Below are positions 33,398-41,750 of a stretch of DNA of 45,409 nucleotides, piece by piece (positions within the stretch are counted from its first letter, which is position 1; each line of letters starts with the position of its first letter). Position numbers and translations under genes: made by a program. Under the pieces are notes generated by a model. The model searched no databases and had not been told where the DNA came from. It saw only the letters and a program-made list of their open reading frames with translations. Origin of the DNA: Rickettsiales bacterium (GTDB lineage Bacteria; Pseudomonadota; Alphaproteobacteria; Rickettsiales; SXRF01); contig JAJTHB010000015.1 of the NCBI GenBank assembly GCA_021299465.1, positions 1 through 45,409 of the forward strand, read 5' to 3'.

Positions 33398-34647
33398 GCA
33401 GTTTTGCCCAGCAGATAATTTCGGGCGAGCCGCTTGCCTTCTTCAACAGCGGGCTGATCAAACGGGTTGACCTCGAGCAGCGCTGCCATGCAGATGATCT
33501 CCAGCGTGAAATGTGCAAGCAGGCTGCCAAGCGCTGCCTCATCAAGCTTATCAAGCTCCATCACCCTGACTGGTGCGCCAGTTGCTGCAATGGTTGCCAG
33601 CGTTGCCTGCTGCTCGGCAGCGAGTACGTCGCCAGTCGTTTTATCGGAAATATAGCTAAGTTCACGGTCATCCAGTTTGCCAATCGCTTGACCGGTGCCG
33701 CGCCGATTCATGAGGATCATGGTGAAGAATTTATCTCTGGGGCCATCCAGATAAAGCTGAAGCTGGCTATGTTGATCAGTGCTGCCGACGGCGCGGATCG
33801 GCGTTGTGCCTTTGCCTGCTTTGCCAAGGCTCTCCGCCCAGCTTTGTCGATACCAGCTGGAAAATCCCTCTAGGCGCTGAGCGTAGGGCAGCATCACCGA
33901 CATGTTGCGCCCCGCACGCATGGCGTCGTACTGCAGGGCAGCCCCTATGGCAGGCGCAAAAGAATCAGCTGTTTTTGCTTGCTGCAGATCTTCTGCGACG
34001 CTGGCCGCGCCGCTGAGTAGTGCGCCGATATCAAGACCGGCAATCGCGGCAGGCAGCAGACCGACATTGGTAAAGAGTGAAAACCGCCCGCCAATGTCGC
34101 TGACATGCGTCAGGCAGCGAATGCCGCGCGCGTTAGCTGCGCGCCGCAGCGGATTATCGGTCTGGGTGGTATTGACTAAAATTTGCTGTGCGGCTGCTTT
34201 TCCTGATTTCTGTTCCAGTATCGAAACGATGGCATGAAAATGCGCGAGCGTTTCCACGGTGCCACCTGATTTGCTGATGAAGATGAAGAAGCTTTGTTTC
34301 AGATCAAGCCTGATGAGCAGGTCATCAATTGCATCAGGGTCGATATTTTCAAGAAAATGCAGTCTGGGTTTCAGGCAAGGCTTCAGGCTGCTTAGCACGC
34401 GGCCACTGAGGCCCGATCCCCCTGCTCCGACCACCACCACATCCGCATATTTACTGCAAATCTCCCCCGCGATTACTTGAAGTTCGGGTATGTATTTCGT
34501 GGTATGCCAGGCATGCAGGATGGGTTCGGCGGGCAGCGTTTTGTCACCGGCATGCGCATGGCGCAGCATGTCGAACGCAGGGGCAAGTTTTTTAAGCGTT
34601 TCGGGGTTTGGGTTTGGGCAGTGCTGCGTAAGCTGGCGGTAGAGCAT
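33394..34647 (-). CDS. pgi: Glucose-6-phosphate isomerase, short form
   Basis: This enzyme interconverts glucose 6-phosphate and fructose 6-phosphate. The 417-residue form is shorter than the 550-residue enterobacterial one, as in many alphaproteobacteria. It keeps VVVGAGGSGLSGRVL, the phosphate-binding FIFISKSGGTVET, DIGGRFSLFTNVG and the terminal LEVNPFDQPAVEEGKRLA segment with the catalytic Lys region. The start codon directly follows the TAA of the M16 gene, with no gap, so translation is likely coupled. Confidence 0.95.
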   Translation of the reverse strand: MLYRQLTQHCPNPNPETLKKLAPAFDMLRHAHAGDKTLPAEPILHAWHTTKYIPELQVIAGEICSKYADVVVVGAGGSGLSGRVLSSLKPCLKPRLHFLENIDPDAIDDLLIRLDLKQSFFIFISKSGGTVETLAHFHAIVSILEQKSGKAAAQQILVNTTQTDNPLRRAANARGIRCLTHVSDIGGRFSLFTNVGLLPAAIAGLDIGALLSGAASVAEDLQQAKTADSFAPAIGAALQYDAMRAGRNMSVMLPYAQRLEGFSSWYRQSWAESLGKAGKGTTPIRAVGSTDQHSQLQLYLDGPRDKFFTMILMNRRGTGQAIGKLDDRELSYISDKTTGDVLAAEQQATLATIAATGAPVRVMELDKLDEAALGSLLAHFTLEIICMAALLEVNPFDQPAVEEGKRLARNYLLGKTA

Positions 34648-35949
34648 TTATGGTTTCTTTCCCACGCTTATGACCAGCAGGTTGTCTGGAATAATCAGGC
34701 GTTTTGCCATCGCCATGACCTGTTCGCGCGTGACCGCTTCGACCAGCTGGTTGCGTTTCTCCAGATAATCAATGCCAAGCGCATGAAGCTGCATGTTGAT
34801 CAGGAACGAAGCGATCTCGGCGTTGCTATCAAGGCTTAAAACAAACGAGCCTTTGATGAATTCTTTGGCGTCAGCAAACTCCACGTCGGTCGGTCCATTT
34901 GCGCTGAAATCAGCCAGTGTGTCTTTAAGCGTTTTGATAGCCTCTGGCGCCTGCTCATTTTTCGTGGCAAAGCCGCCGCGCAGCAGCGCCGCGTGATCCA
35001 TCGGATCCAAGCCGGAAAAAACCGAATAAGAAAGCCCGCGCTTTTCTCGGATCTCGCGGCCAAGGCGTGCATTCAGGCTACCACCGCCGCCTAAAATATG
35101 GTTCATGACATGCGCCACCATGTAGTCCGGATCGGTGCGTTTAATGCCCTCCATGGCAAAGGCCACCATGGTTTGCGGCACGTTAAAATCCACATGCACC
35201 TGTTTGCCAGGCGTAGGAAGTGTCACCTCATCAAGCTTTATTTCGGGATCATAACGCTCCGGCAGGCTGCCTAAATGCGTATCGAGCAGACGCTTTGCTT
35301 CATCTGCGGATAGATCACCAACAATCGCAATTACCAAATTACCGCGCGTGAGATAGCGCTCGGTGTAGTCGGTTAAATCACTTCGGGAGATATTATCTGC
35401 TGATGCTAGTGTGCCAAGCGGCGGGCGGCTGTAGGGATGATCTCCGAATGCTGCCCTCGCCATCGCCATTTGCAGCTGGTAGCCCGGGCGGCTTTCCTGC
35501 TGCTTGATGACGGAGAGGGTTTGATTTTTAACGCGCTCCAGCGAGTCGCTATCGAAGCGAGGTTTGGTTAGCACAAGGCCGAGTAGCTCAAACGCCTTGT
35601 CCTTGTGTTCGCTTAAGGATTCGAGCGAGACATTAAAGCGGTCTTCCTCGGCGCCCATCTGCAGGCCGATCGCGTGCGATTCCACCGCCACACTGAACGC
35701 GCGTGAGTCAAGATCGCCCGCGCCTTCGGTGAGCAGCGCGGCCACGCGGTTAGCGCGGCCTTCCTTGCCGGCGGGATCATAGGCGCTGCCGGCGCCGGTG
35801 AAAGTGATTTTTACTGCAAATAAAGGCAGCGATTTTTCTTCCACGAGCCATGCCTTGATGCCTTTGTCGCTGACGATTTCCTGAACTTCGGCGGCGCTTG
35901 CATGGCCTGCTGAAAACAGCATGCAGATGATGGCGAAGAAATATCTCAT
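34648..35949 (-). CDS. M16-family peptidase-like protein, non-catalytic partner
   Basis: This 433-residue periplasmic protein has a signal peptide (MRYFFAIICMLFSAGHASA). The M16 fold is present, but the zinc motif HxxEH is missing; the equivalent place reads RVAALLTEGAGD. C-terminal M16 segments such as GGGGSLNARLGREIREKRGLSYSV are kept. Paired M16 genes commonly encode one active and one inactive subunit that form a heterodimer. The active partner is the neighbour at 35946-37379, whose stop overlaps this ATG (ATGA). Confidence 0.92.
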   Translation of the reverse strand: MRYFFAIICMLFSAGHASAAEVQEIVSDKGIKAWLVEEKSLPLFAVKITFTGAGSAYDPAGKEGRANRVAALLTEGAGDLDSRAFSVAVESHAIGLQMGAEEDRFNVSLESLSEHKDKAFELLGLVLTKPRFDSDSLERVKNQTLSVIKQQESRPGYQLQMAMARAAFGDHPYSRPPLGTLASADNISRSDLTDYTERYLTRGNLVIAIVGDLSADEAKRLLDTHLGSLPERYDPEIKLDEVTLPTPGKQVHVDFNVPQTMVAFAMEGIKRTDPDYMVAHVMNHILGGGGSLNARLGREIREKRGLSYSVFSGLDPMDHAALLRGGFATKNEQAPEAIKTLKDTLADFSANGPTDVEFADAKEFIKGSFVLSLDSNAEIASFLINMQLHALGIDYLEKRNQLVEAVTREQVMAMAKRLIIPDNLLVISVGKKP

Positions 35950-37379
35950 GGCTTCGCCTCCGGCAGCAAGGCCCCGGTGACGGATTGTTTGAGCTGAAGC
36001 GTTTCATTCGCCGCGCGCAGGATATCTTCGGCGCGCACCTGATCAATCAGCTCCGGCCATAGCGTGAAATAATCAGCGGGCAGGCCTGCGATTCTCACCC
36101 AGCCCATGATGCGCGCCATAGAGGTCAGCCCCTCGCGTGCATAAATAGTGTCGGCTTTGTAGAGTGTTTTGGCGCGTTTCAGCTCATCATCCTTGATGCC
36201 TTGGGTAAGGCGAGCGATTTTAGCATCAATCGCTGCTTCAAGCTTGTCCAGCGCTACGCCTTTTTCAGGCACGGCAGTGATTTCAAATTGCGCCGGTCCT
36301 ACGTTAAAGCCGCTATAGCTGGTATCAATGCTGCTTGCGAGCTTCTGCTCGACGACGATCGCCTGATACAGCCTGCTGGTTTTACCGCCGCCAAGGAGCT
36401 GCGAGAGTAAAAACAGCGGCAGCGCATGCTCTTTTTTGCCGTAAGCGAGGCTTGCGGCGCTGTAAGTGCGGCTCCATACCGGCTGGTTCACGTTGGGGTG
36501 CGCAAGCGTGATACGCCGCGCGGCGATCTGCGGCGGTTCGCTCGTCCATTCGCGTTTTGGAACTTCTTTTCGTCTCAAGGGGCCATAATATTTTTCCGCG
36601 AGCGGCCTGAGTTCATCAGCGGTGATAGCGCCGGAGACGATCAGGATCATGTTATTCGGGTGGTAATAGCGCGCATGGAAATCCAGCACATCCTGCTTGG
36701 TTAAACCCTCCATCTCATGCATCCAGCCGATCACCGGTATGCGATAAGGATGGTTTCGAAACAGCATCGCATTCACCTGTTCATTCAGCAGCGCATCGGG
36801 ATTGTTTTCAACACGCGACCGGCGTTCCTCTAAAATGACCTGTCTTTCATTCGCGATATCTTGGTCGGACGGCGTAAGACCGCGTATGCGGTCAGCCTCC
36901 AGCTCCATCACCAGCGGCAGGTGCTCTTTGGCGATGTTCACAAAATAAGAGGTGGCATCATAGCCGGTGAAGGCGTTTTGCTCGCCTCCGTGGCGGGCGA
37001 TGATATCGCTGTACTGGCCGCGAGAGTAACGCGGCGTGCCAAGAAACATCACATGCTCATGGAAATGGGCAAGGCCCGATTTGCCGGCCGGATCATCGGC
37101 GCTGCCGACACGAAGCCATATCATGTGGCTGACTGCTGGCACGCGGTGGTTTTGGGTCACCACCACTTCCATGCCGTTTTTTAAGGTGAAGCTCTCGGTG
37201 GTTAGGGCGCTAGCGGGCTTTGTGATGAGCATCAAAGCAAGGCCAAGCAAGAGAAAAAATCGCGCAGGATTTTTTTTGTCATCCCGAGCGCAGCGCAGCG
37301 CAGTCGAGGGATCTTTGAAACAGAAAGATTCTTCGCTAACGCTCAGAATGACAAATTTTTTACGTATTATCGCTACCAC
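35946..37379 (-). CDS. M16-family zinc metallopeptidase, catalytic subunit
   Basis: The zinc motif is HFHEH (His105, Glu108, His109), followed by the downstream E in YFVNIAKEHLPLVMELEADR. The frame opens at a GTG (37379) overlapping the stop of the DUF3035 gene as GTGGTAG. The gene has no clear ribosome site. Residues 10-34 are encoded exactly by a 75-bp inverted repeat. The signal peptide (RFFLLLGLALMLITKPASA, ending at residue 58) comes after it. The N-terminal extension is therefore repeat-derived. Use of another start inside the repeat cannot be excluded. The enzyme probably degrades small periplasmic peptides with its inactive partner. Confidence 0.9.
   Translation of the reverse strand: MVAIIRKKFVILSVSEESFCFKDPSTALRCARDDKKNPARFFLLLGLALMLITKPASALTTESFTLKNGMEVVVTQNHRVPAVSHMIWLRVGSADDPAGKSGLAHFHEHVMFLGTPRYSRGQYSDIIARHGGEQNAFTGYDATSYFVNIAKEHLPLVMELEADRIRGLTPSDQDIANERQVILEERRSRVENNPDALLNEQVNAMLFRNHPYRIPVIGWMHEMEGLTKQDVLDFHARYYHPNNMILIVSGAITADELRPLAEKYYGPLRRKEVPKREWTSEPPQIAARRITLAHPNVNQPVWSRTYSAASLAYGKKEHALPLFLLSQLLGGGKTSRLYQAIVVEQKLASSIDTSYSGFNVGPAQFEITAVPEKGVALDKLEAAIDAKIARLTQGIKDDELKRAKTLYKADTIYAREGLTSMARIMGWVRIAGLPADYFTLWPELIDQVRAEDILRAANETLQLKQSVTGALLPEAKP
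37278..37352. repeat. 75-bp inverted repeat inside the M16 reading frame
   Basis: The arms GTCATCCCGAGCGCAGCGCA and, inverted, GTCATTCTGAGCGTTAGCGA pair around AGGGATCTTTGAAACAGAAA. Both ends are next to T runs. The element is exactly 25 codons and is translated in frame as VILSVSEESF...CARDD, a peptide that this repeat family is known to give in many proteobacterial ORFs. Confidence 0.85.
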
Positions 37380-37972
37380 AGCCAGTCCAGAATGCCGCGA
37401 TCTTTAGGTTTGGTGCTGGCGGTTTCGCCTTCGGTCGGCGGCTTGCCTTCGCGTTCGTTTTTTTCTAAGCGCTCAGCCTCGCCCTTCGCATCAACCACCG
37501 GCTCTTTTTTCTCTGGGCTTAGGCCAAGGTCCCACCACGGGCGATCTTCCTTTTGTTCCTGAATAACGAGTTTTTCTTCAGCGAGTTCGCGGCGAACGGC
37601 AGGATCGGCCGCTGTCGCTCCGGCCTGTTCAAGCAGGCGCGATTCTGCTGTGGTTTTTCCGCCGGTTTGGGCAGCAGGCTTTGCCGCTTCAGCAGGGTTT
37701 CCTCCAAGCTTGAAACGATTCTCACCCTCGCCCGCGCCAACGACAGCGGCGCGCGCCTTGTCGTCTGCGCCGATGGTCCCAGTGCCATCCGGCACTGAAG
37801 GTGGGCGCAAATTAAATTGCGGCGGCACCGAAAGCGGCGGGCGCGACACCACGCGAAATTCATCCGGCGCGCGCTGGTCGATGCCGAGCGTTTCCTTCAC
37901 TGTGGTTGTCCCGCAGCCAGCAAGCAGGAGCAGGCAGGTCATTAAACTAAATTTGATCGTTTTATCGCTCAT
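37373..37972 (-). CDS. DUF3035 lipoprotein
   Basis: This 199-residue protein has a lipoprotein signal ending at Cys20 (CLLLLAGC). The family signature is RAPDEFRVVSRPPLSVPPQFNLRPP. The remainder is low-complexity and charged, with a C-terminal RPWWDLGLSP segment and DWLW end. The family is found in alphaproteobacteria, often near lspA and M16 genes as here, and its function is not known. A role in outer-membrane protein or lipoprotein handling is a reasonable guess from context only. Its ATG overlaps the lspA stop as ATGA. Confidence 0.88.
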   Translation of the reverse strand: MSDKTIKFSLMTCLLLLAGCGTTTVKETLGIDQRAPDEFRVVSRPPLSVPPQFNLRPPSVPDGTGTIGADDKARAAVVGAGEGENRFKLGGNPAEAAKPAAQTGGKTTAESRLLEQAGATAADPAVRRELAEEKLVIQEQKEDRPWWDLGLSPEKKEPVVDAKGEAERLEKNEREGKPPTEGETASTKPKDRGILDWLW

Positions 37973-38481
37973 CGTTTATCCCTCTTTCCCGCCACTATAC
38001 TATCCAGTAGCAAAACGGCAACTCCGATAAAAATGCAGCTATCGGCAATGTTAAAAGCCGGCCAGTGATAGCCGTAAAGATGGAAATCAAAAAAATCTGC
38101 AACTGCGCCGAAGCGGAAGCGGTCAATGACATTGCCCAGTGCGCCGCCGATAACGAGGCCAATGGCGATGGCAAGGTGGCGGGTATCTGCTTTTTTGAGC
38201 CACATAAAAAGAATCAGACAAATGGCAATTGCAACCGCGGAGAGCACCATCGGCATGTCATGGCGGGCGAACATGCCGAAGCTCACGCCCGGATTCCAAA
38301 CCATCACTAGATTGAAAAAACTGGTCACTTCGATGGGCGGCCGCGCATCAATATCAATGATCTCCAGCATCCACCATTTGCAGAGCTGGTCGGCGCTAAG
38401 AATGAAAAGCGCGATCGCAAGGCCGAGCATGAAAAAACTCGGCTTAGCGGGCAAGGATTGTTCGGGCGGTGTGGGTGTCAT
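37969..38481 (-). CDS. lspA: Lipoprotein signal peptidase
   Basis: LspA cleaves lipoprotein signal peptides after lipid attachment. The 170-residue membrane protein has four hydrophobic helices and the two catalytic Asp motifs, GNVIDRFRFGAVADFFDF and FNIADSCI. The ATG at 38481 overlaps ribF by 38 bases. The neighbouring DUF3035 lipoprotein is a likely substrate. Confidence 0.97.
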   Translation of the reverse strand: MTPTPPEQSLPAKPSFFMLGLAIALFILSADQLCKWWMLEIIDIDARPPIEVTSFFNLVMVWNPGVSFGMFARHDMPMVLSAVAIAICLILFMWLKKADTRHLAIAIGLVIGGALGNVIDRFRFGAVADFFDFHLYGYHWPAFNIADSCIFIGVAVLLLDSIVAGKRDKR

Positions 38482-39367
38482 GGGTGATTTGTTCCTTCAG
38501 CGCGTCGGCGCCTTCAAATTTTTTCTCATCACGAATGAAGTGCTTAAGGCTCACCATGGCATAGCGGCCATACACCTCCTCAGCAAGTCCAAACGCATGG
38601 GCTTCGAGCAGCGGCGTGTGAACACCAAAGGTTGGTTTCACCCCGATATTCACCACCGCATCAAACATCTTTCCTGCGACTTCCAGCTTTGCCGCGTAAA
38701 CGCCTTTTCGTGGGATGAAGCGTTTTTTTAGGGCGATGTTCATGGTGGGAAAGCCGAGCTTTCTGCCGCGCGCTTCGCCGCGTATCACATGGCCGGCGAT
38801 GGCGTAATCATCCCCGAGCATGGCGCGGGCGCCCACCAAATCTGCTTCTTTCAGCAGCTCGCGGATGGCGCTGGAGGAGGCCATGCGGCCCTCTCCGTCC
38901 GTCACGGCAGCGGCGGCAGTGAAGCCAAAGCCATGCGCGCGCGCTTTCTGCGTCAGGAATTCGCTATCCCCTCCTCTGCCCTTGCCGAAAGCAAAATTAC
39001 TGCCGGTTACCACATGGCGCACGCCGAGTGTTTTGACGAGTAATCCTTCTACAAAATCATCGGCGCTGGTCGATGCTAAGGCCCCATTAAAACGAAGCAG
39101 GATCAGCTGATCAGCGCCGAGGCCAGCGATGGCGCCAGCCTTTTGTTTGAAAGAAAAAAGACGCAGCGGTTCGCTTGCGCGGCCAAAAAACTCCCGCGGA
39201 TGCGGCTCGAAACTCATCACCGCGGCGGGCACGCCAAGCGCACGTGCCAGCGCCACCGATTCACGTATAATCTCACGGTGGCCGAGATGCACCCCATCGA
39301 AATTACCGATGGCAAGCACGCAGCCTTTTGGAAAAAGATCGGGTTTGACGTCGCGGGTGAGTTTCAT
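38444..39367 (-). CDS. ribF: Riboflavin kinase / FAD synthetase
   Basis: RibF makes FMN and then FAD. The 307-residue bifunctional enzyme has the adenylyltransferase motif IGNFDGVHLGHREII, FEPHPREFF and SSSAIRELL in the first half, and the flavokinase motif GRKLGFPTMNI with GVYAAKLE in the second. It sits in front of lspA, as is common in Proteobacteria (ribF-ileS-lspA elsewhere, here without ileS). Its ATG overlaps the maoC stop as ATGA. Confidence 0.96.
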   Translation of the reverse strand: MKLTRDVKPDLFPKGCVLAIGNFDGVHLGHREIIRESVALARALGVPAAVMSFEPHPREFFGRASEPLRLFSFKQKAGAIAGLGADQLILLRFNGALASTSADDFVEGLLVKTLGVRHVVTGSNFAFGKGRGGDSEFLTQKARAHGFGFTAAAAVTDGEGRMASSSAIRELLKEADLVGARAMLGDDYAIAGHVIRGEARGRKLGFPTMNIALKKRFIPRKGVYAAKLEVAGKMFDAVVNIGVKPTFGVHTPLLEAHAFGLAEEVYGRYAMVSLKHFIRDEKKFEGADALKEQITHDTHTARTILAR

Positions 39368-39801
39368 TGTGGGCGCGAGGGAACCTTGATGAGCGCCTCA
39401 CCATCCACCACCAGTGTATCGCGCACGAAACACTGAGTGGTAAGTAGCGCGCGCTTTTTTTCAGTGTTGAGCTCCCGCACGGTGGCAGTGGCATAAACGG
39501 TATCGCCGACGCGCACCGGCGCTAAAAATTTCAGCGTCTGGCTCATATAGATGCAGCCCGGGCCGGGCAGTTTGGTGCCGATCACGGCGGAGATCAGGCT
39601 GGCGGTGAGCATACCGTGCACGATGGTGCCGCCGAAAATGGTTTGCTTGGCAAATTCTTCGCTCAGGTGCATCGGGTTGGTATCGCCGGAGACGCCTGAA
39701 AAGTTGCGCAGGTCGGTCTCGGTAATCGTGCGCGAGACGCTCGCCTGCTGGCCGAGCTTTAGCTCTTCAAAGAAATAACCGTGTAGCCCGGGATGTTCCA
39801 T
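39364..39801 (-). CDS. MaoC-like hot-dog dehydratase, (R)-enoyl-CoA hydratase type
   Basis: This 145-residue protein has the hydratase-2 signature GVSGDTNPMHLSEEFAKQTIFGGTIVHGML, with the catalytic Asp and His of PhaJ-type enzymes. Such enzymes supply (R)-3-hydroxyacyl-CoA from fatty-acid oxidation, sometimes for polyhydroxyalkanoate. The 15 bases before the ATG contain C-rich repeats and no ribosome site. Upstream is secF. The gene is coupled to ribF. Confidence 0.9.
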   Translation of the reverse strand: MEHPGLHGYFFEELKLGQQASVSRTITETDLRNFSGVSGDTNPMHLSEEFAKQTIFGGTIVHGMLTASLISAVIGTKLPGPGCIYMSQTLKFLAPVRVGDTVYATATVRELNTEKKRALLTTQCFVRDTLVVDGEALIKVPSRPQ

Positions 39802-39803
39802 GT

Positions 39804-39891
39804 CAGGGGTCGGGGGTTAGGGGTCAGGGGTTAGTATCTGTGATTGTGGGGATTTAATCTGATCCCCAATCCCCGATTCCTGATCCCTGAT
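39804..39891. repeat. Iterated G-rich inverted repeat with G-quadruplex motif
   Basis: On the plus strand, G runs at 39806-39809, 39812-39816, 39820-39823 and 39827-39830 are separated by loops of 2-3 bases, a canonical G-quadruplex pattern in units like TTAGGGG and TCAGGGG. A complementary C-rich arm follows (ATCCCCAATCCCCGATTCCT, then GATCCCTGA). The element holds the secF stop and last codons, and the region just before the maoC ATG. Confidence 0.8.
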
Positions 39892-40773
39892 TTTGAGATA
39901 AAGCAGCGTCGGCGCCGAAATATAAACGGACGAGTAGGTGCCGACGATGACGCCGAAAACCATCGCCCATGAAAAGCCTTCAATTACCTCGCCGCCAAAC
40001 AGCGCAAGTGCGAGTGCGGCAAGCAGGGTGGTGGAAGCGGTGAGGATGGTGCGCGAGAGCGTCTCGTTGATGCTGATATTGAGCAGTTCCATCACCGCCA
40101 TTTTTTTATAGCGGCGCATGTTCTCGCGGATGCGGTCAAAGATCACCACTGAGTCGTTGATCGAATAGCCGACGATGGTGAGGATCGCGGCAACGGCGGT
40201 GAGGCCGAATTCAAACTGGGTGACCGCAAAAAAGCCGATGATCATGATGGCATCGTGAATCAGCGCAAGGATGGCACCGAAACCATATTGCCACTCAAAG
40301 CGAAACCAGACATAGATCATGATAGAAAGAAACGACAGCAGCACGGCAATGATACCGTTTCTGACCAGCTCCTCGCCAACCGTGGGGCCGACATAATCAA
40401 TCTTGCGATAATCGATGCTGCCGCCGATGGAGGCGGCGAGAATTTCTTTTACCTTGGCGGTGAGTTTGGCCTGATCATCGTCCTTGGATACCTGAATGCG
40501 GATCATCACATTTTTATCATCACCGATATTCTGTAGCGATACTTCGCCAAATCCCTGACCCGAGAGCGCGCTACGCATCTGGCCGAGGCTGGCAGGCTCC
40601 TGCGTTTCAATCTCCATCAAAATACCGCCGGTAAAATCAATACCGAGGTTGAGGCCTTGCGTGAAGACCAGCCCGAGCGAGCCGAGCGTGAGTAGGCCGG
40701 AGACGATAAAGCCGATCCAGCGTTTACCCATGAAATCAAAATTCGGGCGTTTTGAGAAGAGACGAAGGGGCAT
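39817..40773 (-). CDS. secF: Protein translocase subunit SecF
   Basis: SecF works with SecD to pull secreted proteins across the membrane using the proton gradient. This 318-residue protein has six membrane segments, the periplasmic GLNLGIDFTGGILMEI motif and, after the second helix, the GYSINDSVVIFDRIREN motif. The final 24 residues (IRDQESGIGDQIKSPQSQIL then TPDP) are not typical of SecF and are encoded by the adjoining G-rich repeat. The upstream gene is an antiporter, so secD is not adjacent. There is no clear ribosome site. Confidence 0.95.
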   Translation of the reverse strand: MPLRLFSKRPNFDFMGKRWIGFIVSGLLTLGSLGLVFTQGLNLGIDFTGGILMEIETQEPASLGQMRSALSGQGFGEVSLQNIGDDKNVMIRIQVSKDDDQAKLTAKVKEILAASIGGSIDYRKIDYVGPTVGEELVRNGIIAVLLSFLSIMIYVWFRFEWQYGFGAILALIHDAIMIIGFFAVTQFEFGLTAVAAILTIVGYSINDSVVIFDRIRENMRRYKKMAVMELLNISINETLSRTILTASTTLLAALALALFGGEVIEGFSWAMVFGVIVGTYSSVYISAPTLLYLKIRDQESGIGDQIKSPQSQILTPDP

Positions 40774-40782
40774 GAGATTTTT

Positions 40783-41745
40783 TTAAGCGGTTACAGTGAA
40801 GCCGTACTGATATACAACATACGCTACGTAAAGCAACATCAGTACAGCGCCCTCAAGACGCGAGAGTGTATGTTTGGAATAGAGCATCCAGATGCCAATA
40901 AGCGCGGTGGCAATCATCACATAAAGATCCACGCTTAAAAACTGCGCGGAGACAGCAATCGGGGTGATGGCGGCTGACACGCCGACAATGCCTAAGATAT
41001 TGAAAATATTGCTGCCAATGATGTTGGCGATGGAAAGATCAGCCTGTTTTCGAAAGGCGGCGACCAGCGAGGTGATAAGTTCCGGTGTGGAGGTGCCGAT
41101 TGCAACGATGGTCAGGCCAATCACTGCATCCGACACGCCAAACATGCGCGCGAGGCCGCTGGAGCCATCAATCAGGATGTCGGCGCCGGTGGTAAGAAGG
41201 CCAAGGCCGACCGCGATGTAAGCGATGGCGCATGGCAGGCAGGCTTTTTTATCGGTATTTGGCACTTCCTGCGCCTGCGGTACTGGCAGCACCGGGCGCA
41301 GCTTCGAGCTTTGGATGGTGCGGTAGGAGTAGTAAATGACACCGGAAAACAGGATCAGCGCATCCAAGCGGCCGACTTCGCCGTCCAGACACAGGATAAG
41401 CAGCAGCACCGATACGCCCACCATGATCCAGCCGTCGCGCTTGATGAGGTCAGGGCAGGCTCTAAGTGGTGTGATGATGGCAACCAGCGCAAGAATAGTA
41501 AGGATGTTGCCGATATTGCTGCCAATGACATTGCCTAGAGAAATATCCGGACTGCCGCCGGCTGCGGCCTGAATGCTCACAATCATTTCCGGCGAGGATG
41601 TGCCGTAGGCGACGATGGTAAGGCCAATGACCGTGGTTGAGAGCTTGAAATATTTAGCAACCGTCACCGCGCCGCGTACCAGCAGCTCGCCGCCTGCAAC
41701 GAGCAGGGTGATACCAAACAGGATTTGCAGGATGAAAGGGGTCAT
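40783..41745 (-). CDS. Calcium/sodium antiporter (CaCA family, YrbG-like)
   Basis: This 320-residue membrane protein has two inverted alpha repeats, each with the signature GTSSPEMIVS...GNVIGSNIGN and GTSTPELITS...ANIIGSNIFN. These form the ion-binding sites of calcium/cation exchangers. About ten hydrophobic helices are seen. It lies 5 bases after nfu and 9 before secF. The transported ions are inferred from family only. Confidence 0.94.
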   Translation of the reverse strand: MTPFILQILFGITLLVAGGELLVRGAVTVAKYFKLSTTVIGLTIVAYGTSSPEMIVSIQAAAGGSPDISLGNVIGSNIGNILTILALVAIITPLRACPDLIKRDGWIMVGVSVLLLILCLDGEVGRLDALILFSGVIYYSYRTIQSSKLRPVLPVPQAQEVPNTDKKACLPCAIAYIAVGLGLLTTGADILIDGSSGLARMFGVSDAVIGLTIVAIGTSTPELITSLVAAFRKQADLSIANIIGSNIFNILGIVGVSAAITPIAVSAQFLSVDLYVMIATALIGIWMLYSKHTLSRLEGAVLMLLYVAYVVYQYGFTVTA

Positions 41746-41750
41746 CGAAC

